Of a stretch of 64,000 nt of DNA, positions 23,087 to 33,042 are shown one piece after another. Origin of the DNA: Rhynchopus sp. YZ270_cl-10 (taxonomy: Eukaryota; Euglenozoa; Diplonemea; Diplonemida; Diplonemidae); assembly GCA_964035575.1 (NCBI GenBank), contig OZ037845.1, positions 124,001-188,000 of the forward strand, in the 5' to 3' direction. Below the pieces are notes generated by a model. The model was given only the letters and a program-made list of their open reading frames with translations. It did no database searches and was not told the origin of the DNA. Position 1 is the first letter of the stretch; every line of letters starts with the position of its first letter. The translations under genes were made by a program, and so were the position numbers.

Positions 23087-23169
23087 CCGTTCGGGAAGAC
23101 CGGATATTCTAGAGACCAAAAAGGCCTCAAGAATATCTTCCGGTAGTCAAGGTATAACCGAATGAACGG
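23087..23169. other. Potential structured RNA segment inside the mobile element
   Basis: Nested complementary segments could form a cruciform or long stem: CCGTTCGG (23087-23094) with CCGAATGAACGG (23158-23169), CCGGATATTCT (23100-23110) with AGAATATCTTCCGG (to 23143), and GAGACC with GGCCTC around an A-rich loop. No RNA family is recognised. Confidence 0.4.
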
Positions 23170-24498
23170 CCCAAGACCCCCGTGGAGAAGTTAAATGTGT
23201 AATGCTATCAGGTAGAAACTGCGAACACTGTCTTACCCTCCTCAATGCATGGTGGAAGATGTCTTTGACAACAAATATCCTGTACCCAGGTACCAGGTTC
23301 CCAGACCCACGTAGTACCACGTCGCAGTACTACGCAAAATTTACCACCAGACCCTGTCTTCGTGCACCTTAAGTACAACGCCGCAGACAGGCCAAACATG
23401 CGTTGGACTCAGAGGAATGCCTGCTGTGCAGTGTATCAAACATGAGAACCAACTCCCAGCAACAAGGGGCGCCTTTTGGCGGGCGTTGTTGAGGGTGTTT
23501 GGGGTGCAAAGTTTTCCACAATTTTGATGCGCGGGTACAGAAGTGTTATCTTGTTCTTTCATCTCTAGGAATGTAAATGTCAATCGCGTTTAACTACCAC
23601 TAGGGCTTGTTCAGTGAACCCACGAGGGGTCGAAGGGGGTTGGTTATCCCATATCTATCAAAGGTTGTGTCGACCAGGCGAATCCACTATGTTACGCTGT
23701 ATGATGATAAATCCGAAGAAATAACAGTGCATAGCAACTGCAGGAAGTTTGTTAAAAAGAGTGCCTCACGCTACACAAACCACCACCCGCGATTGACTTA
23801 GATGTTATAACAAAGAGAATTCAGAACAAAACAACACCCTGCCCCACACTAAATTGTCATGCTTCAAGAGCATGCCTGGGCCAAAATTACTATGACGAAA
23901 AGGCAACAAGACCACCCACAAGGAGTGTGAATTGTGCACTGGTTTTCTGGGGGAACAAACAATATTTTCTTGTGTCTAGTCCTCCGGAAGCAGAGGACAG
24001 ACTTTCCGGAAGGTTTCCAAAGTCGAATTTCTTGCACTAGCTATGCTCCCTGGTTAATGGCTATAGCAGTGACTGACAAAGTGTTCCCACCCCCCTTTCC
24101 ACCACCATAATAACCGAACTCTGCTTATCAAACCACAATCTGAATCTGCTTCCGTCGCATGCGCTGGTGGATTCGATCTGTTTTGGTGTGTGCAATGGAA
24201 TGTATGGGTGAGGGTTGGGGTATTAGGTATAGAAACGTGCGCACCCATTAATTTTTTACCGAATGAAAATGAAATCTGCAATGAGTGTCTGCTGCATATC
24301 ATTTAGTGGGGCTGGCCTCTGGCCAGAGGCGTGCAAGCCTGACCGTGTTCGCGATATACTAAGTCTTGCATAATCATAAAGTTATCATACCTTGTGTCTT
24401 CAGTCTCTGCCCTTCGGTTTCTAGACAGCTCAAGAATGGCCTCTTTTGTGTTTGTCAAGTGGCTGTCTGGTCACTTTTCAGTGACTGGCGGGTTGGCT

Positions 24499-24770
24499 GT
24501 CACGACTTTTTCCTTGACAAATTCCATTTTTTTCAATGACATTTTTTTGTCAATGAAAAAATGGATTTGTCACGAAATCGAATTTTTTTTTGTCAATGAA
24601 AAAAGTCATTTGTCACTAAATTGAATTTTGTGTGTCAATGAAAAAATCGGCTTGTCACGAAATCGATTTTTTTTTGTCACGAAATCGAATCTTTCAAAAA
24701 AATTCCGTGACAAAGTACCGTGACAAATCGGTGTCACGGGTATTTTCGAGGCCGAAATCGAACTTTTCTC
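24499..24770 (-). repeat. Right TIR of the Mutator-like element
   Basis: Inverted copy of the left TIR; its outer end CTTTTCTC is followed at once by the target-duplication 9-mer. Confidence 0.82.
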
Positions 24771-25700
24771 AAAAAGAAACAATGTGAAATATTCGCAAAA
24801 AAGAAAAAAGAAAAAACGTGAAACATGAATATGCCTTTCGTGCACAAAAAGAGTTGAGATGTGTCAAATCATTTCGCTCTGAGCAATAGAGAGCAAGGGG
24901 TTGGAGTGTAAAGGTCTCTGGACGCAGCCAAGAGAAGAACATCAATGAGTTGTTTCAACTCGTTTCAGGAAACTTGAATGATGCCCCGTGAGCATTGAAG
25001 TAAGAAGAGAGGGAGCGGAGGGGTTACCCGTGGTGCCGTACACGGCGACTTGTTGTTACCTTTTTAATAATTATCGGTTTCTAATCACACTATCGTGTAC
25101 GGGTGTCAAAAGAATATTACATAAAAAAATGGTGCTGTACGTTTAGTATCCGCGAGAAAAACGCCAAGATACCAATGAAAAATTAAGTTGGGTACAAAAT
25201 ATAACCCCGCATGTTTCGTGTGAACGAAACGTTGTGTTACCGTGGCAAACCCATCTTCCCTTGATGCCAAGCCGAGAAGAAGCCATTGTGTCTCCCTCAG
25301 GGCTCTCTATGAGCAACGTTTGGAAGACAGTTCGAAATGAAAAGTCATGAACGCAGGGTGGGAACGCAAACAAAGTATTTCAACATATGCAATCAATAAA
25401 TTGATAGCATAGGGGCAAACAAAGAAAGGTTTATAAGATGATCCCATGCCTCTCGCTTGTTAGGAAACAAAAGGTATGGAAACTCACACACGAAGCACAC
25501 ACCTTGCGTATATCTTGGGGCAAGAAAACTTGAAAGCCGACAACGTCAGCATCAATGACTGTGTGGCACGTACAACGTGGAAAGGAAACTTTTAAAAAGA
25601 TACGCTGAAAGAAAAATTGCAAAATGAATGTACATCATCAGAAAACAGAAGTAAAAACAGAGAGGGAAATAATCAAAGGACTTCAAATCGTAATAAAAAT

Positions 25701-25753
25701 GGTTGTTATTGATGCAGGCACCTCCGACTGACCCACGTACGATGCCGGCCATC
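25701..25753 (+). repeat. Family E short repeat (best copy)
   Basis: gatgcaggcacctccgactg then acccacgtacgatgccggcc and atc. GATG and CATC ends pair. Near-copy of 4150-4198. Confidence 0.6.
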
Positions 25754-25872
25754 TACGTTCCCTGCGGCCTACAACAGAAGGTGTAAAACAAAACAGGTTG
25801 CTCGTACCGTGAAGGGGGGCGGTACAACTGCTCGTGAGCCGGTGGAGCGACCCTTTCTCTTGGGGATTTGCA

Positions 25873-25940
25873 TGGACGTCCATACAGGCGGCACACCGTA
25901 ACCCCAAGGTGTGGCAGAGCAAGCTCTGGCCTGACAGTCA
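25873..25940. other. Cluster of adjacent palindromes, possible ncRNA
   Basis: atggacgtccat (25873-25884), cacacc...ggtgtg (25892-25913), cagagc.aa.gctctg region (25915-25928) and ctgacagtcag (25931-25941) follow each other within 70 bases. An ATTTGCAT octamer lies at 25866-25873. The arrangement could fold as an RNA; no known family recognised. Confidence 0.3.
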
Positions 25941-26100
25941 GTTGGTCGCTGTTTCCTGCTCCGAGCGCAAACACTCTTCATAGCATGGGGAAGCCATTTA
26001 TATACCCTAGCCAGGGTTAAACTTGCATTTAGTAGGGGCAGGGATGTTCACCTCCCTTGAGGACAAAAATATGGGTCGCCCTTTTCGGGTGTGCATTCCT

Positions 26101-28272
26101 CTAGTTGACGTGATCTCCGAGCATATCGAAGCTGTGGGACTGGATGCTTTTGATGATGCTGGCGTGGTCTCCTGAGCTTTCGGGGGATGTCTGCATGTCT
26201 TTCAACTCGTACACATGTTCATGTGGCACCTGTGTGTGCCTGAGGCGAGAGCGGAGTGCGTAGGGGATCATGGCGTCGCCCTCAGCTTCGTAGAGATAGG
26301 TGCCCCTGTCTCCTTCTGCGTCCCCTTGCCCCTCTGAGGCACGCACACACAGCGCCCAGCACCGCTGCACACACCTCCCGTATGCCGTCACAAAGCGCTG
26401 TCGCTGTGTCCCCACCCCACCGTGGCACACCCGCCCACTGCACACCCCAGCACTACCCACCAGGTGGCGCACGTTCTCCACAAAGCAGAGCGCCGTTTCC
26501 GCGTGGGCATCGCATTTCCGTGCTAGGTTCCACCCGACCAGGAGCGTACCGCCTACGAGGGTGACGGTGACGCCTGCGGTGCGGTCGAGGATGGGCGAGA
26601 TGCGGTCGAGCGTGCTGCTGAGAGAGGTGCTTGCAGTGTGCTCGGTAGCGCCTGAGGTGCGGAGCAGGAGACATGCGACGGTGGCGTCGTGCTGCCGCAT
26701 GCGCGACAGGTTAGCACTGAGCGCCGACGTCTGTGACGACCCCTGCGAGGAAGCTGCCTCGCTGCCGTGCGGCGTCTCTAAGGGGTTCTCCTTCGCCTGC
26801 AAAGGGTGCTTCGCCCGCCCCGCCAACGCAGCAGGCCACACAGAACAGATCAACGCAGCCTGCGACACACCCTTCAGCATGACCTCCACCACATCAGATG
26901 CAACAGCACTCATCGCATGGGCGTCGGTCTCCTCCCACTGCGTTGCCATCACCGCCACGGCACCAGGTGTGCACACACCCTCGAGGCGTGCTGCAACATT
27001 GACGGTGTGGCCGAAGTAGTCGGTTCTCTTGGTAATCTCGTTTTCTTCGACAGCTACAACACCACTGTTGACACCAATGCGAACGGTGAGGCCACGCCAA
27101 AAGTCGGTCTCAGCACAGAGCGGCATTTCGAACAGTGGTGCCGGCCAGTCAGCGTCGAAGAGATTGCTTTGTGCGGCAAGGCCAAAGGCGAGACCGAGGT
27201 GCGGTGTTTCGAAGGCAACCATGAAGGCGTCACCTATCGTCTTCACCTCGTAACCACAGAAGCGGTCGGCGGCTGCGCGCATGGTCGTATTGTGCACGAT
27301 GATGGCTTTGCGCATGGCCTCGGGCACGGCCTCCCATATCGACGTTGAGGAGCGGATGTCTGTGAACACAATGGTCGCCTCCTGTGTGGCCACCCCAGGG
27401 GGCGGGTGTGCGGTGATTGGGTGTGACACCTCTCCGGTCGAACCTTCTTCGAAGAGCGCTGCAGGGAGGTACGGTCTGTACACACGGAGGTTGCCTTCGA
27501 GAGCGAGCAGCGCCTTCAGCATGCCTGTGGGAAGCTGCTCACGACACGCATCCAGCTGCGCGGCAACTGCATCGACGTCGTAGCGTGACAGCAGCATGGC
27601 CACCTCTTCCACAGTGTTGATCGTCCCCTGCATCGCGTTCTGCTCCTTCTCCACCTCTCGTGCAAACCCACGGGTGAAAACAAAGTCCGTCACAAACAGC
27701 CCAACAGAGACCGCGCTGTACCCGATCCGATGCGTTTCAGCGCAAGGCAGGTCTGTGCAGTGAACGCGCTCCTCCATAATTTCCCGCCGAATTTCTTGCG
27801 TAACGAACCCCGGCAGGTCGAACAAACCAAATCGATACGACGCTTCAGCGTACATAAGAAAGAGCCAGACACACACTCCACCCACGAGAGCGATTGAGAA
27901 CTTCGTTGGGACACGGTAGATAAGACACATGTCCACAAGCACAACAAAGCAGGGCCAGATGCTCTCTGACCGTTGCATCCAGAGACGGAGGTCGAGCACA
28001 CACAGCGCCATGGCCCAGAGCACGAGGTTCGCACAAACAAACTTAGTCGTGAGGCGACCGCCGCACAGAAGCCACACAATGTTGCACGCAATCATGATCA
28101 TCTGTACGAGGCGCGACATGAGAGGCATCAATTCCATCTCAGACATGTTACCGATAAGCGGCAGCGCCACGATTGCACTCAGAATAAACGTGATCAGCCA
28201 CAACTCCCGCTCCCTCCGTGCTCGCCCCTCCAATTGACCGTTCAGGGAGACGACGCGTCGCCAGCATTCCAT
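26101..28272 (-). CDS. Polytopic adenylate/guanylate cyclase with active and degenerate cyclase domains
   Basis: 723 aa from ATG 28272. About six hydrophobic segments fill residues ~24-200 (LWLITFILSAIVALPLIG, IALVGGVCVWLFLMYA, AVSVGLFVTDFVF). The class III cyclase domain follows at ~295-490, with both metal-binding aspartates (IVFTDI, GDAFMVAF), the EVKTIGD lysine region and the FGHTVNVAARLE helix, so it is probably catalytic and cAMP-forming by family precedent. A second, diverged cyclase-homology domain (ATVACLLL...LVGWNLARKCDAHAET...GTQRQRFVTAYG) lacks the metal ligands. This active-plus-degenerate layout recurs in the cyclase at 50315-53425. An ATG 21 codons upstream lies inside the family B hairpin 28308-28340. 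Its 5' end is partly duplicated at 31409-31640. Confidence 0.9.
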   Translation of the reverse strand: MECWRRVVSLNGQLEGRARRERELWLITFILSAIVALPLIGNMSEMELMPLMSRLVQMIMIACNIVWLLCGGRLTTKFVCANLVLWAMALCVLDLRLWMQRSESIWPCFVVLVDMCLIYRVPTKFSIALVGGVCVWLFLMYAEASYRFGLFDLPGFVTQEIRREIMEERVHCTDLPCAETHRIGYSAVSVGLFVTDFVFTRGFAREVEKEQNAMQGTINTVEEVAMLLSRYDVDAVAAQLDACREQLPTGMLKALLALEGNLRVYRPYLPAALFEEGSTGEVSHPITAHPPPGVATQEATIVFTDIRSSTSIWEAVPEAMRKAIIVHNTTMRAAADRFCGYEVKTIGDAFMVAFETPHLGLAFGLAAQSNLFDADWPAPLFEMPLCAETDFWRGLTVRIGVNSGVVAVEENEITKRTDYFGHTVNVAARLEGVCTPGAVAVMATQWEETDAHAMSAVASDVVEVMLKGVSQAALICSVWPAALAGRAKHPLQAKENPLETPHGSEAASSQGSSQTSALSANLSRMRQHDATVACLLLRTSGATEHTASTSLSSTLDRISPILDRTAGVTVTLVGGTLLVGWNLARKCDAHAETALCFVENVRHLVGSAGVCSGRVCHGGVGTQRQRFVTAYGRCVQRCWALCVRASEGQGDAEGDRGTYLYEAEGDAMIPYALRSRLRHTQVPHEHVYELKDMQTSPESSGDHASIIKSIQSHSFDMLGDHVN

Positions 28273-28631
28273 TGTGGGAAAGAAAGTTTGTAACGTATAA
28301 TGTACAAGATGAACCTCAGCCTCGTGCTCTGTCACCTAACAAAAAGGGGAAATAAAATAGAAGGTTTGACGTGAAGCTTGTTCTTGGTCAAAATTGAAAA
28401 GGTTTGGGCAGTTTGTCTCTCGGGGGATCTGATGTGAGGTTGGTGATGGAGGGGAGATGGGTAACAAAAAAAGTTGACTTGAAATACAAAACCCTCTCAT
28501 ATTTCATACTTCAGGCAAAGGAGACATTTGTTAATAAAAGAAAGTGTGGTGCGGAAACACCCACTCTGGGCACAGTTTACGACTGCATTGCACACAAGAG
28601 AAACGTGCCCTCAGAGAGCCAGGTGCGCAGC
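28273..28631. other. Spacer between two cyclase genes, with family A and B hairpins
   Basis: The family B hairpin (28308-28340) sits in the 5' leader of the downstream cyclase; the family A copy is at 28474-28510. Bases 28235-28470 are duplicated near 31409-31640. Confidence 0.65.
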
Positions 28632-31250
28632 TCAGTGCATGACCACAACGAGAGGGACGTAAGCCTTCTGACCCACATAGCCGGCAAGCTCTTCGTACTT
28701 GCTACGTTGGTCCTCAGCCACACCGTCAAGCAGAGAAGACGCCTTCTCAAAGTCTTGTTTGATGATGTGCTCGAAGACCTCGTTCCACAGTGCATCGGGG
28801 TTGCTTGACTCCAGCTGGTACATCCACTCCTCGTTTGTGCTGCTGCACAAACCCTTCACAGCGTACACAGGCTCTGCCTTCTCACTGTGCTTCACGTACA
28901 GCACAGCACCTTCGCAACGCACCATCACCTGCCCTTCCACTTCACGTGACAGGATACGGTCAATGACACCAGGCAGGTTGCGCTCCTTGTTCCAACGCTC
29001 AAGCACAACCACCCACGACATGCACTGTCCAAGAATTGACACCTTCTTCATACCGTTGCAGCCCATATTCCCGACACGTGCCTCGCCTGTCGCGCAACCA
29101 TACGAGAGCTTGTGCACATCGCTAAGTGCTGCTGCTGCTTCATGTGCAGCCTTCACACAGGCAACACGGTGTGAGGTGCTGAGAGCAAAGGCGTTGAAGG
29201 TGGCAAGTATCTTGTCACCAGCAAACGTGTCGCACACACCTTTGTTGTGCTGCACTGCTACCAGGATCTTCTCAATCACACTACCGTGTGCGGAGAGCAC
29301 CTCTGCGTCCTTGTGTTTCTTGCAGAAGGCGTGCCACGACGCGACGTTCATGTGTGCCAGCGACACCTTCTTCTTCTTCATCCCTTCCACGCGCAGCATT
29401 GCCTTCTGTGTCTGCACCACCTCCGAGCTCTGCGCCATCGAGCCCGTGCTGCCGGTAGGGGATGAGCCACCAGAAGCCACCGTTGTGTGGGACTTCCGTG
29501 ACTTCAATGATTCTTCCTCATCCTGACTCTCGTTGACAAGCACACTCTGCGGCATGTAGTTCCGGTACTCCACCAGGTTCGCCACCATGGTAACAAAGCT
29601 GCGCTGCATCATCCCCACTTCACTCAGCTGCGACACTGCACGGCCCGTGTCCACAGCCTCCAGGTCCATCACAGCCACACTTGCCATCTCGCTCCCAAGC
29701 TTCAGCAGAGGGGACGTGATGTAGCGTGTGAACACAACAGCAACGGCAAGAAGTCCCGTGATCGCAACGGCCGTCACAATCACCATCACAATCACCGCAT
29801 CCTCTTTCTGTGCGTCTGCAGAGGACAGGTCCGATGCCACCTTCGCACGGATTGCATTCGTCGACGCATCAATCGTATCCATCACAGACGCCCTCGGCAC
29901 CAGAAGGTTCGCGTACCACGCAATCGTTCTGTGTTCAATTGTCGACGTGATTGTCCAGAACTCCGTGCCGTTCGAGTCATACCACTTCAGGAAGGAGTCC
30001 TCTGTCTTATCTACAAGGTCTCTGTAGTTCCGCGGGTGTGTGAACACAAACCGCCCGTGCTCTGCAATCACTGAGGGGATGTGCGAAGTCGCGTCTTCCA
30101 TCGAGTGGTTCGTTATGTTGAAGCTTTCTGCTATAATGGCCTCATCGCCGACGGCGTTGAAGTGCTGCACGAACCTCAGCTGCCGCCCTCTGTTGTACGC
30201 GACAAGTGTCCCCACTGAGCCCGATGCACGCTCCCACTGCACCATGTACAGCGACGCGTCCCTCGGGAGCAGCTGAGCACGCACTGCATCGATGACCCCG
30301 TCCGAAGTGAGGAAGGCGTTGACTGAACCCACACGCTTGCCTTGCTTGGGGAATATCGTGTACATATCTGGGTGGGTGAAGGTGTAGGTGAGCTCCCAGG
30401 ACATGAAGTTCCACAGCACCTGCAGCGTGTCGTAGATAAGCGTGTCCGCCGGGTACAGATCTGGCATGTGGTCTTCTACGTTGGCAAGAGCCCTCCCACG
30501 GTTCTGCTCACTGCGCCCATCCAAGGGTTCAATCATAAACATGGGGTACACGCACAGTCCACGTACCTGGCCCTTGTTGTAGTCAGGATAGGGGTTGCAC
30601 GGCTCGTTGGGGTACTTGAATTGGCCCAGGTCGCTGGCCTCCGTGAAGACAGCCCAGTCAGAAATCCCCATTGCCAGCGTTGCAGGGTCACGTTGATCTA
30701 ACATCACGACCACCACGCTACCGTTCGCAGGCGGGACACCACTCGCACTGCTTACTTTCCTGAACGAAGTTCGCGAGCCCCACCCTGCAAACCCGTCCCC
30801 CCGCTTCCAATAATGGGGGTGCACAGCGGACCACGGGTACGTTTCTACGTGCATGGCGTCTATCCCAGACATCTGCCCAGCGAGGAAAGCGGACTTGATT
30901 GCAGGACGTAGAAGTGAAGCTGCAAAGTCGGGGCTCGTGCTGACGTTTGGGTGGTGTGCCTTCGCCAGGTTGGCGAGCGAGACCACCAGCTGTTCAGGCA
31001 CCTTCAGGTACTCCTTTACCGCCGTGTCCACACTGCCAAGGACGGAGCGAAGGTAGTTTGTCGAGACCGTTTCGATGTCCGCCGTACCACTGTCGAGACA
31101 CATCCCAAAGCCCTCGTCACCTGTGTCACGTGCCTTTTCCAGAAGGTCGTCCCATGTTGACAGAGTGAAGCCACCGATGATCGCACCCGTTGAAAGAATC
31201 AGCGCCACACACAGCAGTATTGTCAGCGACTGGATGCCACACGACACCAT
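28632..31250 (-). CDS. Cache-type receptor with degenerate cyclase domain (pseudocyclase)
   Basis: 872 aa from ATG 31250 (MVSCGIQSLTILLCVALILS, TM1 near residues 8-30). A ~430-residue extracellular domain has the layout of a dCache sensor. TM2 (VIVMVIVTAVAITGLLAVAV) is near 480-510, followed by a HAMP-like linker and a Ser-rich segment. The C-terminal cyclase-homology domain (~610-800) keeps GDKILATFNAF but has LAHMNVASW where the FTDI motif and first metal aspartate should be, and VSILGQCMSWVVVLERW in place of the catalytic Asn-Arg helix. It is therefore probably inactive alone and may act as a sensor or heterodimer partner (inference). It lies 359 bp upstream of the six-TM-type cyclase. The upstream frame to 31328 is leader sequence. 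Confidence 0.85.
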   Translation of the reverse strand: MVSCGIQSLTILLCVALILSTGAIIGGFTLSTWDDLLEKARDTGDEGFGMCLDSGTADIETVSTNYLRSVLGSVDTAVKEYLKVPEQLVVSLANLAKAHHPNVSTSPDFAASLLRPAIKSAFLAGQMSGIDAMHVETYPWSAVHPHYWKRGDGFAGWGSRTSFRKVSSASGVPPANGSVVVVMLDQRDPATLAMGISDWAVFTEASDLGQFKYPNEPCNPYPDYNKGQVRGLCVYPMFMIEPLDGRSEQNRGRALANVEDHMPDLYPADTLIYDTLQVLWNFMSWELTYTFTHPDMYTIFPKQGKRVGSVNAFLTSDGVIDAVRAQLLPRDASLYMVQWERASGSVGTLVAYNRGRQLRFVQHFNAVGDEAIIAESFNITNHSMEDATSHIPSVIAEHGRFVFTHPRNYRDLVDKTEDSFLKWYDSNGTEFWTITSTIEHRTIAWYANLLVPRASVMDTIDASTNAIRAKVASDLSSADAQKEDAVIVMVIVTAVAITGLLAVAVVFTRYITSPLLKLGSEMASVAVMDLEAVDTGRAVSQLSEVGMMQRSFVTMVANLVEYRNYMPQSVLVNESQDEEESLKSRKSHTTVASGGSSPTGSTGSMAQSSEVVQTQKAMLRVEGMKKKKVSLAHMNVASWHAFCKKHKDAEVLSAHGSVIEKILVAVQHNKGVCDTFAGDKILATFNAFALSTSHRVACVKAAHEAAAALSDVHKLSYGCATGEARVGNMGCNGMKKVSILGQCMSWVVVLERWNKERNLPGVIDRILSREVEGQVMVRCEGAVLYVKHSEKAEPVYAVKGLCSSTNEEWMYQLESSNPDALWNEVFEHIIKQDFEKASSLLDGVAEDQRSKYEELAGYVGQKAYVPLVVVMH

Positions 31251-31408
31251 TGTTCGGAGGTGTACAGAAAGGGAAGAGAGGAAGAGAGTGTCTGGTGTGG
31301 TGTGGGGACAGGCAGGATTCAAAGACACTGTGGGTTCAGTTAGAGTTTTAAAGACTCTAATTATACTCTACAGCCTACGCTAATGCTCTAAATAGAGACT
31401 AATTATTT
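31251..31408. other. 5' leader region of the Cache pseudocyclase
   Basis: Pyrimidine-rich on the gene strand, with AG dinucleotides suited to trans-splicing. No other feature. Confidence 0.4.
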
Positions 31409-31450
31409 CTCCAGTTGACCGTAAGAGACGACGCGTCGCCAGCATTCCAT
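31409..31450 (-). pseudogene. Fragment of the six-TM-type cyclase 5' end
   Basis: These bases and the following ~190 (to about 31640) match the ATG, the first ~15 codons and the leader of the cyclase at 26101-28272 (28235-28470), including the family B hairpin and the atagaaggtttgacgtgaag stretch. Downstream, the frame is lost into unrelated DNA. It is a remnant of a tandem duplication of the cyclase locus. Confidence 0.85.
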
Positions 31451-32038
31451 TGTGGGAAAGAAAGGTTTATAAAGTGCCTCGTGCTAAGTCACCTAACAAA
31501 AAGGGAAAATAAAATAGAAGGTTTGACGTGAAGTGTATGCTTGGTCAAAAATGGATATTGTCTGTACAATGTCTGAAGGGTGCGTCTGATCTGAGTTTGG
31601 TGAGGGAGGGGAGATATGGGTAACAAAACAAAAACGTGACTCTTTTTGTGAAACTTTTGAAAAAAGAAAAAAAGAAAGTGTAGGACAACCCACAATAAGA
31701 GAAGGTGGGGGGGCACCCTTTGTAATCACTTTTTTGTGAACAATTTTGTTCGCATTACTTTCTTTTTTTTTTCTTTTTTTTTGTGCGATTTCTCACCCGT
31801 CAAATCGCAACGGAAACAAACCACGGCACGTTGGCATTGTTGGGCTGTTTTTTTTTTTTTTTTTTTTGATATTTTTTTTTGGGCTCTGGTCAAAATACCC
31901 TGAATATTAACAATGCACAGTGGAGAATAAAAACCACCTATTTTTTTTGATAATCTGTTGGTTGAGCATAGGTGGCCACGCACAGACAGTTTTCACTATC
32001 CAAAAAAAAAAAAAAAACATTTGTGGTGTGATTTTCCT

Positions 32039-32085
32039 AAAAATTAGGTGTAAATTGGGTACTTCTTGGGTCCTTCCAGGGTATA
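32039..32085 (+). repeat. Direct repeat, left copy
   Basis: aaattaggtgtaaattggg then tacttcttgggtccttccag and ggtata. Near-identical to 32997-33042 and bracketing ~0.9 kb that includes the heptamer array. Confidence 0.85.
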
Positions 32086-32235
32086 GTGATTTTCCTTAGG
32101 GCACTTCCTTAAGGAAAACGTGATTTTTTTCTCGAGCTTTCCCTGTGGTTAGTAGCCTTGTTTTCGCAAAAAGTTGGTACATCCGAGAGCCCCACGTGTT
32201 CGGTGGTGGAAATTTTCTCAAAATCCGGGGTTGGC

Positions 32236-32407
32236 ACCCAGTACCCAGTACCCAGTGCCCAGTACCCAGTACCCAGTACCCAGTACCCAGTACCCAGTAC
32301 CCAGTACCCAGTACCCAGTACCCAGTACCCAGTACCCAGTACCCAGTACCCAGTACCCAGTACCCAGTACCCAGTACCCAGTACCCAGTACCCAGTACCC
32401 AGTACCC
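32236..32407 (+). repeat. (CAGTACC)n heptamer array
   Basis: About 24 near-perfect 7-bp units; one early unit reads CAGTGCC. All three + frames are open because the unit has no stop, so the apparent ORFs are artefacts. Confidence 0.97.
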
Positions 32408-32996
32408 TAGTGCATTTTACCTGTCATGACCAGGCCTGACGCTAACTTTTGGTTTTTGGGAAATCGTGGGATGATGGTCGAATATGAGGGGTCCGAGACG
32501 ACAGTGGCCTGCGACGACCACTACCAGGTGTTCAGGTTGCTGCAGCCAAACTATGTCATGCGTGGGGTGGGTTGCAAAGCTTGCGCCGCAGGCGCACGGT
32601 ATGCTACTTTTATTCTTTCGACGTATCTTTTTCTCACTCCTCGTTGGGTTCTACGAGCTCCGACCGTCAAATTGTGGGGGGTTACAACGCGCAGCAAAGT
32701 TCGCAGCTATGCAAACTGCCCCCACGTTTACTTTGCACTTTACCCTCAGTGGTCAAGTACTGACCATATTACACACAAAACCTGAAAATGGCCTGTAAAA
32801 ACTGATACATGCATTTTAGGTCAAAAATACTCAGTTCTGAGCGCAAAGTGACCCCATCACAGCACGCAGAAGCCCCGGAGCACCGAAATCAAAAAAAAAT
32901 TTTTTTGATTTTTTGGGGTGAAAATTTCTGGGGGAAATTTCTGGCCACAAAAAACCACCAAAAAAATATACACAAAATAATTTTTGCACCCCCCTT

Positions 32997-33042
32997 AAAA
33001 TTAGGTGTAAATTGGGTACTTCTTGGGTCCTTCTAGGGTATA
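32997..33042 (+). repeat. Direct repeat, right copy
   Basis: Second copy of the 32039-32085 sequence, in the same orientation, with one C-to-T difference in ccttctagg. Confidence 0.85.

Larger units (their letters stand above)
22540..24770. mobile_element. Mutator-like (MULE-type) non-autonomous DNA element with long TIRs
   Basis: Outer ends read GAGAAAAGTTCGATTTCGGC inward from both sides. TIRs span about 22540-22886 and 24499-24770 and consist of repeated GATTTCGTGACAA and TTTTTCATTGACA words. The left TIR also contains a tandem duplication of a ~55-bp block. The 9-mer AAAAAGAAA directly abuts both ends (22531-22539 and 24771-24779), the duplication length typical of Mutator-type transposons. 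The ~1.6-kb interior has higher complexity but no transposase-like ORF, so the copy is non-autonomous. TIR divergence of a few percent suggests moderate age. Confidence 0.82.
24780..26100. other. Intergenic with family E repeat and hairpin cluster
   Basis: No credible ORF. The family E repeat lies at 25701-25753. From 25790 to 26090 the DNA is less A/T-rich than typical spacer and includes the hairpin cluster described separately. Confidence 0.5.

Noticed and set aside
23170-23200. GAGAAGTTAA resembling part of 5S rRNA
   Set aside because: Only a short match; the rest does not fit 5S structure.
32145-32439. + strand ORFs of VPSTQYP repeats
   Set aside because: Pure translation of the (CAGTACC)n array, open in every frame.
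32426-32785. 119-aa + ORF downstream of the heptamer array
   Set aside because: Overlapping frames of similar length, no homology recognised, opposite to all genes.
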